Below, piece by piece: positions 33,987-42,820 of a stretch of 64,000 nucleotides of DNA. The DNA comes from Zeus faber. Taxonomy: Eukaryota; Chordata; Actinopteri; Zeiformes; Zeidae. The translations under genes were made by a program, and so were the position numbers. Within the stretch, counting starts at the first letter, position 1, and each line of letters opens with the position of its first letter. A model generated the notes under the pieces. That model worked only from the letters and a program-made list of their open reading frames with translations. It was not told the DNA's origin and searched no databases. Location of the stretch: the NCBI GenBank assembly GCA_960531495.1, contig OY482866.1, forward strand, positions 868,001-932,000, written 5' to 3'.

Positions 33987-35063
33987 TATGTTTTTGAATG
34001 GCAGGAGAACAAAAGACATGGGAAGAAGTGGGAGGGGGAAACCTCAAATGTTCGGATCTCAATGTGTTTCTGGTGCAGCTACGCCACTAGTGGTCTTTTA
34101 GGTTATTACAGGTCAACTTTTTTTTTTTTATTTGTATTTTTTTTTTATATATTGCCCTTTTATCTAGGGCAATTTGAGGAGGTTGTTCATACACATACAC
34201 ACACAAAACCTCTATCACACATGCACAGACTCAATCAAACACACACTCTCTTAAACACAAAGACTGTCTCAAACACACACACGCCCGCGGTCTCTCTCAC
34301 ATTCACACACACGCATGGTACCTCTCTTTCCACACACACAAGGTACCTCGTTGCGCACACTCTCACTCACACAGCCGGCAATACAATTTTACGCTAAGTC
34401 ACGTGAATTGGGCCTTTAACCCTTTAATATTTGGTTTCTCTAAGAACCGGGCCTTTAACCCCTAAATGCTTGGCTTCCTTTTTACTTTAAAAATGATTCC
34501 GGGCCTTTCACCCTTAAATGAAATTACCGACTATCGACTACCCTTCTGAAGGCTGAGTTTAACATTTCATCGCCAGACATCACTTAGTTTAGACATTTCG
34601 GAGGTCTTTTCAACAACCGGGCCTAAACGGGATTCGGAATTACTTCACGAGTTAAACATTGTTCATCACCAAAACGTCGCTCAGTTTAGGCATACTGGAT
34701 GTATTCTCTACACACGGGCCCAAACGTTACGTGGAATTACTACGCAAGTTAAACACACAGCCGCTTCGAAGGGGGGTTTCCTAACCCGTTCCCTTAACTT
34801 ACCTTACTACCGTTCTCATCAAACAATCCAATTTCTCCTCTCCACAATATTTAACAATTATTATTCATGCATCATTCAACAATACATCCCCAAAACCACA
34901 AAGTTGTTCGTCCAGCCTTAAACAGTACAACACTTCCACCTAAAATATTCCTATCTAATCTATGCAGACTTCATGAAATGGCTCTGCTCACCTTATAGCG
35001 GGTACCCATGGAAGTATCGCAACCGTTCAGGCTTTCGGAACTCCTCTGCAGTCTTGTAATGGG
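33987..35063 (-). other. ERV 5' leader between primer binding site and gag
   Basis: No coding sequence. 34185-34375 is rich in CACA/TGTG motifs. 34405-34520 contains three spaced copies of GGGCCTTT(A/C)ACCC. 34556-34746 holds two tandem units described separately. In retroviruses this position carries packaging and leader functions; none can be assigned here. Length is about 1.08 kb. Confidence 0.65.
34556..34746. repeat. Two tandem ~95-bp units in the ERV leader
   Basis: Unit 1 (34556-34649) and unit 2 (34650-34746) share AGTT(T/A)AAC, a CATC(G/A)CCA string, TAGTTTAG/CAGTTTAG, CGGGCC(T/C)AAACG and GGAATTACT(T/A)C in the same order. A third unit starts at 34747 and stops after about 9 bp. 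Divergence is substantial, so the duplication is old or under loose constraint. Confidence 0.7.
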
Positions 35064-35081
35064 ATCACGTCGGGGTCACCA
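35064..35081 (-). promoter_or_regulatory. ERV primer binding site, complementary to tRNA-Trp
   Basis: On the minus strand the 18 bases read TGGTGACCCCGACGTGAT. This is complementary to the 3' end of vertebrate tRNA-Trp (as I recall it, the primer used by avian leukosis/sarcoma viruses). It lies 3 bases downstream of the LTR end and fixes the orientation of the element. Confidence 0.88.
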
Positions 35082-35084
35082 ATT

Positions 35085-35443
35085 TGTCGTGTTCAAAATT
35101 TCCAAATCCGGAATGATGGGATGAAACTGGAACTTTGAGCTACGGAGAGTTTATAGGACGGTTTGAGAATCTACCAAAAAATAGAAAACGTTTTACGTCG
35201 ACGTGGTTAGTCCTAAACTGCGTGTCTCATCTAGCATACATTTCACCCAGGAGTCTGCAGAAACTTTGTTTCCTCGTCACTTTGTTACAAACGACAGACC
35301 CCCCTTTGCGAGGCGGTCCCGCCTTTGTTATTTCCCATCTCCCGAGTATCTAGTTTCAGACTCCCCGCTGTGTGTGCGCCAGATTAACCGTTTCAGTGCC
35401 GGTTTCTAACTGGTTGCGTAGTTACACCCAGTGTCTTTAGACA
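35085..35443 (-). repeat. 5' LTR of the ERV (outer border tentative)
   Basis: The inner end is well placed by the primer binding site: on the minus strand the LTR ends ...ACACGACA. The outer end is taken at TGTCTAAAGACACTGG (35443), giving TG...CA ends and about 359 bp. No second copy is available to confirm it. A TATAAA on the minus strand at 35155-35150 may be the promoter, but it is close to the inner end. Confidence 0.6.
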
Positions 35444-35689
35444 TGTTTTAATTTTGGCTCTGACTGATCAATAAAACTGTATTTCATAATTACCCACTAT
35501 ATGAATGATAGTAATGTACATGAATAAATTTATGTAATGTATACTGTAGTATACACACATATAGTTTTGCTATCGAGGATTAGTTCAATCTGTAATGTTA
35601 TAGTTATAGTAGTAAAGTTATATGTAGTACGTAATAGTTATAGTATATGTATATATATATATATATATTTTTTTCTCACAAAACCCAAC
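35444..35689. repeat. A+T-rich interval with (TA)n tract
   Basis: No gene. 35645-35668 is a (TA)n run of about 11 units leading into a T tract. A short palindromic string (GTATACTGTAGTATAC) lies near 35537-35553. Confidence 0.8.
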
Positions 35690-36345
35690 AGGAAGTCGGC
35701 CATTTTTAATTTTCCTGACTTTTTAGTCATATTTATGTTTTGTACTTTAGCGAAACTCCTCCTTGGCGATTTATCGGATCGGCTTCAAACTTGACGAGTG
35801 TCTACAAGATACCTTCACAGCTTAACATTATCAAAATATATATATTTTTTGGCACACGGTGTGGGCGTGGCAACACGTTAAATTTCATGTTCCAAAAGAT
35901 ACTTGGAAATTCACGAAACTTTGTGCACTCGTCAGTCCCAGTGTGGCAATTGATATTCTATGGGTTCCGTGCTTGGGCATGGCAAAATGACCGGACACGC
36001 CCTGTTGAAAATTTCAAAACATCAAACCTATTCACTTTTTAACATGAAATTGGGTATATTAATGTAACATCACTAGACTCAAAAAAAATTATATTGCCGC
36101 CATGACCGACACCCAACCAACAGGAAGGTGGCCATATTGGATTTAATGTGCGCAAACTCCTAGGGGATTCATCAGATCGACTTCAAAGTTCGCGAGTGTC
36201 TACAAGACACTTTGGGGATTAAATTTATTAAAACATTGGGTTTTCGTCACACAATGTGGGCATGGCACTGTGTTGAATTGAAGTGTTAACCTGACTTTTG
36301 GGGCCTTAAGAAACTCGAAAAATAACAAAACTTTACACACTCAAG
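35690..36345 (+). repeat. Second copy of the composite dispersed repeat
   Basis: 35690-36000 matches the reverse complement of 25556-25870 almost base for base. 36000-36050 matches 26130-26170 directly. A degraded further unit follows (36140-36330, with GAGTGTCTACAAGACAC and CTGACTTTTGGGGCC shared with 26250-26700). The ERV therefore lies between two members of this family. Confidence 0.85.
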
Positions 36346-36359
36346 ATCAAACCTATTCA

Positions 36360-36655
36360 CTTTTATAGTATCTCCTCCGAGATCTGCATAGAATTCCGGC
36401 AGGTTTTCCTCTTGTCTTTCTCCTCCGTCGGCGTATTGGTAAACACAGTGGCGGCAGGACAAAGAGATCTTAGTACGTACTCCGGTAAGTTGCGAAAAAG
36501 TCCGTATGAGGTGTCGAACAGACGTCCAGGAGTGCTTGTCGTTCATATTGTAATAGCGACAGTGCACTGCATGCAAAAATAAGAACAATACAAATAGTAA
36601 TAAACACAAAACTAAGAGTTGAATGCAGAGCCGGTGTGTCCATACTACGGCGCAC
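36360..36655 (-). pseudogene. Possible LINE-type retrotransposon fragment
   Basis: From an ATG at 36655 the minus strand encodes a hydrophobic stretch, LLQYERQALLDV and, past a TAA, LPIRRRRKTRGKPAG. The pairing of YERQALLD with an Arg/Lys-rich RRGK-like motif resembles the region upstream of the endonuclease in fish LINE open reading frames, as recalled and not searched. No endonuclease or RT follows, so it would be a short fragment. An unrelated small gene remnant is possible. Confidence 0.4.
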
Positions 36656-37499
36656 CCGGAAGTTAGTCCGGGTTAACTCATAAGTTAGCTAGCTTCCTCT
36701 GCTGAACCAATATTTTACTAAAATGACTTTTACAACTCTCTTTGCTCCAACTTCCATCCTTAACAAAGAATCCCAAATGCATCATTTGCTAACTTTCCCA
36801 CTTTCATTGTCTTTCACATCAACTTCCATAATCATTTCAGCCTGTCAACTAACTTTACAGCTCTCTCGCCTTGTTATATTTTTTTCAAATAAATTTAAAG
36901 CCTTACAGTATCCTTTCCAGAAATCCTACCAGATATTTAGATTATAACGCTACTTTTAAACCAAGGACTCATGTGGGAAACTAGTTTGACATGTTGTGTA
37001 CAACACACATACTATGCTTACTGTATCTCACATTTATACATTTGCTTGTTTTTAATCGCGATTTTCATCAGCCATGTAGCTAAACAAACCCCGAGACACT
37101 GATAAAATGTCTCCGAACTCATCTCATCCATACGTGCTCCAGAGTGATCCATCGGCCAGGCGGTCACACGCCTCAAACATCATTTCAATCACCCAAGGAT
37201 TCATTCATTCAACGCTTTTGCTAGGATGGGTCAAGAATAATCTATAATAATCATGTATTTAATAATGTCGATTTTATTATTGGATAACATAAAGCAAATA
37301 AACAGACAAAAACCACGATTCTCTTGATCAATGCAAAATTGGCTACTTCATAAGTAAGGCATACATTTTTAATGTACAACACATCTCTGAGTACTTAAAA
37401 AAGCCCTCTATATAATACATTTCTCTTTATTCTTCTTCATAATATTGTTCTTATACTGTAGCTAACCAATAATAAATGAAATACTTTTTACCATTAATG
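36656..37499. other. No feature recognised
   Basis: A+T-rich sequence with no coding signal and no clear repeat on reading both strands. Confidence 0.6.
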
Positions 37500-37672
37500 C
37501 AACTTCTGGTGCTCCTTCGTTTTGCTGATGGCCTTCTAGTCTGGATCTTACGTTGTGAGGTTAAGCTTAATGCAGGCGTTGAGGCTTCCATCAGTTAAAC
37601 TTAAGCGTAGGATGGTCTTAATGTTTCTCAGATGCGAGAAAGACTGCTCACATGCATTTGTAAAGCCAAACA
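37500..37672 (-). pseudogene. hAT transposase C-terminal fragment
   Basis: On the minus strand, 37672-37548 encodes CEQSFSHLRNIKT, then LTDGSLNACIKLNL and, past stops, KAISKTKEHQKLH. The CE-SFS-L--IK-----L-D--L---I/L---L arrangement is the hAT dimerisation (hATC) region at the transposase C-terminus. Two in-frame stops after LTT show decay. The catalytic core that should lie at higher coordinates is not visible. Confidence 0.7.
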
Positions 37673-38299
37673 TGGTCAATACGGCATTACTCACACGCTG
37701 CATTGTGTGCTGTGTGACGGGACGCTCGTTCCAAGTTTTAAGAATCAGCTGGTCTTCAGTTTCAAGTTCAAGTTCAAGTTCAAGAGATTATTTGTCACAT
37801 ACATATTGAAGTTTTTTCGACTTCTGTCCACTTTTGTTCAGCTGATTGGTCCGACTCGAGGCAGGGAGTTTTCTTAATGTTTGTCTGTCTTACAGAGGGG
37901 ATCGGCGCATGGGCTCGTAAGCAGTCCAGCAGTGGAACGCCATTCCTCCTGCTCCCAAGAGGATCATTATTATCCACAATTATTATAATGATCCTCAGTG
38001 ATACATATAATTGTGGCCTGCAAGTTGAAATGAACAGTAAAACTTTCGCCATGTCGGCGCACCACAGCCATCTCCTTCCCTAAGCCCTTACCTGTGGGCA
38101 GAGACTTCCACAAGTTGTGCCTGAGCAGAGACCCGGTAGGGGCAGGGCGCCGAGTAAATGGCGCCCCGGAGTCTTTATGTTGTCCGCAGCCGGTGCTTGA
38201 CTACTTTGTCCGCCACATTTATATTTTGAATTTTATTTTCAAGTTGTAATTTCTCTTACCTGTTTTACTTTAAAATGACACAGAATAATAATTTATTAC
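37673..38299. other. Interval with small repeats, no gene
   Basis: Contains a TTCAAG hexamer run (37756-37783) followed by ATTATTTGTCACATACATA, a pattern common at teleost dispersed repeats. It also contains a hairpin with arms GAGGATCATTATTAT and ATTATAATGATCCTC (about 37959-37996). 38080-38210 is G+C-richer, unidentified sequence. The hAT core may have been replaced here. Confidence 0.55.
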
Positions 38300-38404
38300 T
38301 TGTTAATTGTGATGAACAATTTTAGCTCAAAATTGTATGCGAGCCATATACCGTCATCAAAAGAGCCGTAATTGGCTCGCGAGCCATAGGTTCCCGACCC
38401 CTGC
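38300..38404 (-). repeat. hAT-type element terminus
   Basis: Read on the minus strand from about 38403 the sequence begins CAGGGGTCGGGAACCTATGG and continues with GCTCGCGAGCC and GGCTCTT. CAGGGGTCGG(G/C)AACC is a familiar terminal inverted repeat of hAT-family elements. Orientation agrees with the minus-strand transposase fragment at 37500-37672, so both may belong to one internally deleted copy. No matching opposite terminus was found. Confidence 0.7.
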
Positions 38405-40027
38405 TCTAGATTGATTCAATCTTTAAGCTTACTCAGATCTTCCTTGATCGGAACAATATCTCAGTGAGTCGTCACCTTCACTTTTCGGGAATCTTGTGTT
38501 GCCTTTGCTGGACCTGTCCAGACGACTCCTTGTTGGATATCTTACGGCCGGTCTCTGACTGCCGCTGGGCACACAACCTGGACATGAAGAGAGTCTCATC
38601 ATCGTCGCCAGATTGTTGGATAAATTATCCTAGGTGGTCGGTGAGGTTAATCTGCCCGCTACAGGAAAACAAAACTGAGAGTATTAAAGATATTTATTCT
38701 GCAAAATAAAGAGAAAGATACCGTCATGCTTCAAAGCAGTGTTCTGATCAGTCTACCCCTATTACTGACGAAGAGGGCTTTATACCAAAGAGAGGTTGTG
38801 TGTCAGGTGTCATTTACAACTCTGATCCTCAGTCATATCCCTGGGTGTTCCCCCAAACAGTGATTTAACAGTCAAACTTCGGTCACAGACACAATCCTAC
38901 TGTACCATAAAACAAACACACAACGCTCTTTTAAGTCCCTCTTGTCCTTATCCTTATCTCCACACAAGGTTAAGTGAAGGATGGAATGTGGTCTGGTTTT
39001 TCCAATACTACAACTGAAATGTTTTAGACAGTTTTTACACACAGACACACACAGACAATTTTTTTGTCTCTTTATATTAACTCTGAGTGACTCATAAAAA
39101 CCCATAGACAATGAGTTTTATAACTAAGTAACATACAAAAGGCTATTGTCCTGTATAAAACATGTAAAACCTCATTCAAATAGTTGATCATGTGCATTTT
39201 TCTCTCACAGCCTACATACATGCAACTGCGGCTCTAGCGCATGCCACTGTGATTGCACTGACGTTTCACCTTCTGGACTTGATAGACCTGCTGGCTAATT
39301 TAAGGGTCTTATTGGCCCGACTTAATGGCCTTGTTGGCCGACTTGAAGGACCTGCTGGATGCGTTGCCAAGCCCGCTTTGCGCACTCAAAGTTGTACTGC
39401 CACTGCGGTCCAGGCCTTTTGCCCGTTCCTCCAAGCCTGGCTGTCTGTTTGGGCCCACGAGTTCTGTGGAGCCTCAGCCTTCCGAGGGGTCTGAGGGTTC
39501 CGTGGGCCCTGGGTGTTCTGACATCATTGCTCTCAGCAATGCCTTGAGGTGAGGCCAATCTTTTTACTCTTAAGCCCTCACCACATGTAGCTGTACTTGG
39601 CTATACAGCGAGCTAAACACTCTTGCAATAAGTACCCAGAGACAGGAGCGCACTTTTGGTATCGTTAATGAAAGCGGTGTAAAACTGTGGAACAGTAGAG
39701 AAATATGCAGATAAACGATCAATCTCTATGCAGATGTAGATAACGTGTTAATACGTTGTCATAGCTCCCACATTGTATACATACAACAATAACATGAATT
39801 ATCTCACAAATTGTGCTTTCTCAAGGGCAGTGAAGAGGCTGATGGAAGAGATGTTAATCCGGGTCTGGGACATGATCAGATTGGCTGAGTGTGCCTTGAT
39901 CTGTTTATGCCTGTTCTGATTTTACTATTATATTATTATACTATCATCCAAATGCTATGATGTTGCAATACTGACTGCGCGGGGGGCGCACCGGGAGGCA
40001 GAACAACCGTGTTTTGGTTGCATCTAA
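38405..40027. other. No gene recognised; one G+C-richer segment
   Basis: 38405-39180 shows no coding or repeat signal. 39220-39540 is G+C-richer and open in several frames on both strands, with internally repetitive text (CTTATTGGCC/CTTGTTGGCC and a following GACTT). No domain is recognisable, so I do not call a gene. 39560-40020 is featureless. Confidence 0.5.
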
Positions 40028-40143
40028 ATTTTTTAGTATGGCTTTTAAGTTGGTTTTTAACTGTATTTCTGTGTTTGTATTGGAACTGATTTTTTTAATC
40101 TGGCTTTTAAATCAGTTTTGAAACTGTATTTCTGTATCAGGAT
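40028..40143. repeat. Two-copy tandem repeat, period ~62 bp
   Basis: Two diverged units share GGCTTTTAA(G/A)T, then GTTTT, then AACTGTATTTCTGT. No function seen. Confidence 0.7.
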
Positions 40144-40321
40144 TGGGTCTGAATTTTTGGGACACATCATCAGTAGTGGACCCCAGGACCATGGGGTGTT
40201 TGACCATTATCACTAGACACCCTCGCCTGAGGAAGGCCCTCCCGTGGTTGATCAAGCCTCGGAGTGTGTCCCATAGCCAATTGGAGTTCAATTTGGGTTA
40301 TGCTCGATTGTGGGTAGGCAA

Positions 40322-40398
40322 AGAGTTTTGCTAAGCATTAATTTAGAATGATTTATGTTAAGAGTTTTGCTAAACATTAATTTTGAATGACCAATTTA
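40322..40398. repeat. Two-copy tandem repeat, period 39 bp
   Basis: AGAGTTTTGCTAAGCATTAA at 40322 recurs with one change at 40361, and ATTTAGAATGA recurs as TTTTGAATGA. The copies are adjacent. Confidence 0.8.
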
Positions 40399-40785
40399 CT
40401 AATGCTTCATGCAATTATGCCATGTCAAGGTTGGTATGGTAAATTATAAAAAAAAAATAAAAGGTTACGTTTAATAGGTATGTATTTAGAGGTGTCTTGT
40501 GTTCCTACTTTGTGTCAGGGTCTTCTGTAGGTTCAGAATGAAGTTAGCTCCTCGGCACATCTGAATTTATGGGGCATAGCTCCACCCATTTTTTGGAATA
40601 AACTCCTTTTATTTTCTTTGTTTTCTTCCAATAAAAATCCTAATTGGTTTTAACCAATTGGGGATGGGGGGATGGGTTTTAACCAACTTCATCTTTCATT
40701 TTCATAAACGTCCTTTACTTACTCAACTTACTACGCCGGATCGAGCTGTACACTCTACCTTCATCCACTCCCTCATTTTCATGAG
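40399..40785. other. Right edge of the island, no gene
   Basis: A+T-rich sequence with a short palindrome AATTGGTT-TT-AACCAATT at about 40642-40659. The change into satellite is abrupt, near 40786-40800. Confidence 0.6.
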
Positions 40786-42820
40786 GGAAAGGAGGATAGA
40801 AAGAAGGAATGAATGAAAGATTGAAAGAAAGATTGAAAGAAAGATTGAAAGATTGAAGGAAAGAATGAAAGAAAGATTGAAAGAAAAATTGAAAGAAAGA
40901 TTGAAAGAAAGATTGAAAGACTGAAGGAAAGAATGAAAGAAAGATGGAAAGAAAGATGGAAAGAAAGATTGACAGAAAGAAAGATTGAAAGAAATATTGA
41001 AAGAAAGATTGAAAGATTGAAAGAAAGAATGAAAGAAAGATTGAAAGATTGAAAGATTGAAAGATTGAAAGAAAGAATGAAAGAAAGACTGAAAGATTGA
41101 AAGCAAAATTGAAAGAAAGATTGAAAGATTGAAAGATTGAAAGAAAGATTGAAAGTTTGAAAGACAGATTGAAAGACTGAAAGAAAGATTGCAAGAAAGA
41201 TTGAAAAAACAGAAAGATTTAAAGATAGAATAAAAGAAAGATTGAAAGAAAGATTGAAAAAAAAGAAAGATTGAAAGATTGAAAGAAATATTGAAAGACA
41301 GAAAGATTGAAAGAAACAATTAAAGAAAGATTGAAAGATTAAAATAAAGAATGAAAGAACGATTGAAAGAAAGATTGAAAGAAAGATTGAAAGAAAGATT
41401 GAAAGAAAGATTGAATGAAAGATTGAAAGAAAGAATGAAACAAAGATTGAAATAAAGAACGAAAGAAAGACTGAAAGAAAGAATGACGGACAGAAAGATT
41501 GAAAGAAAGAATGAAAGAAAGATTGAAAAAAAGATTGAAAGACTGAAAGAAAGAATGAAAGAAAGATTGAAAGATTAAACAATTGAAAGAACGATTGCAA
41601 GAAAGATTGAAAAAAGAAAGATTGAAAGAAAGAATGAAAGACTGAAGGAAAGAATGAAAGAAAGATTGAAAGATTAAAAGAAAGAATGAAAGAAAGATTG
41701 AAAAATTGAAAGATTGAAAGAAAGACTAAAAGAAAGAAAGAACGATTGAAAGAAAGATTGAAAGAAAGAATGAAAGAAAGAATGAAAGAAAGATTGAAAG
41801 AAACAATGAAAGAAAGATTGAAAGATTAAAAGAATGAAAGAAAGATTGAAAAATTGAAAGAATGAAAGAAAGACTAAAAGAAAGAAAGAACGATTGAAAG
41901 AAAGATTGAAAGAAAGAATGAAAGAATGAATGAAAGAAAGATTGAAAGATTAAACAATTGAAAGAAAGATTGAAAAAAGAAAGATTGAAAGAAAGAATGA
42001 AAGAAAGATTAAAAGAAAGATGGAAAGAAAGTTTGAAAGAAAGAAAGATTGAAAGAGATAAAAGAAAGATTGAAAGAAATAGTGAAAGAAAGATTGAACG
42101 ATTGGAAGAAATATTGAAAGAGAAAAATTGAAAGTAAGAAAGATTGAAAGAAAGAATGAAAGAAAGATTGAAAGATTGAAAGAAAGAATGAAAGAAAGAT
42201 TGAAAGATTGAAATATTTAAAGAAAGAATGAAAGAAAGATTGAACGATTGAAAGAAAGATTGAAAGAAAGATTGAATGATTGAAATATTTAAAGAAAGAT
42301 TGAAAGATTGAAAGAAAGAATGAAAGAACGATTGAAAGAAAGAATGAAAGAAAAATTGACTGATTGAAAGAAATATTGAAAAAAGAAACATTGAAAGAAA
42401 GAATGAAAGAAAGATTGAAAGAAAGATGGAAAGAAAGATTGAAAGAAAGAAAGATTGAAAGAAATAATGAAAGAAAGATTGAACGATTGGAAGAAATATT
42501 GAAAGATAGAAAAATTGAAAGTAAGAAAGATTGAAAGAAAGAATGAAAGAAAGATTGAAAGATTGAAAGAAAGAATGAAAGAAAAATTGAAAGATTGAAA
42601 GAAAGAATGAAAGAAAGATTGAAATATTGAAAGAAAGATTGAAATAAAGATTGAAAGTTTGAAAGAAAGATTGAAAGAAAGATTTAAAGAAAGAAAGATT
42701 GAAAGAAATATTGAAAGAAAGATTGAAAGATTGAAAGAAAGATTGAAAGAAAGAATGAAAGAAAGATTGAAAGATTGAAAGATTGAAATAAAGAATGAAA
42801 GTTTGAAAGAAAGATTGAAA
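40786..42820. repeat. Right-array border zone
   Basis: This is the first 2 kb of the right array. Its beginning (40800-41250) resembles left-array words around 1800-2130, including the GATTGCAAGAAAG string. Later parts resemble internal pieces of the 5.4-kb unit. I could not fit it as a full unit copy. Confidence 0.65.

Larger units (their letters stand above)
26701..35443 (-). mobile_element. Degenerate endogenous retrovirus, tRNA-Trp primed, lacking a recognisable 3' LTR
   Basis: Read on the minus strand the order is: LTR (35443-35085), tRNA-Trp primer binding site (35081-35064), a leader of about 1 kb, gag (33986-31547), protease (31562 onward), reverse transcriptase and RNase H (30726 to about 28760), integrase (to 27443) and possible env (27411 to about 26715). 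This is the canonical order of a retrovirus and matches no Ty3 element. Stops and frameshifts occur in every gene. The element stops at the dispersed repeat near 26700, and I find no second LTR on the low-coordinate side. Gag with a single CCHC knuckle and the form of the pol motifs suggest a class I (gamma/epsilon-like) ERV. The class is inferred. Confidence 0.88.

Noticed and set aside
39192..39558. Overlapping frames on both strands in the G+C-richer segment
   Set aside because: No domain, no clear splice sites, and several frames are open at once because of composition.
40143..40334. 63-codon plus-strand frame before the right array
   Set aside because: Short, without recognisable motif, and partly inside tandem repeats.
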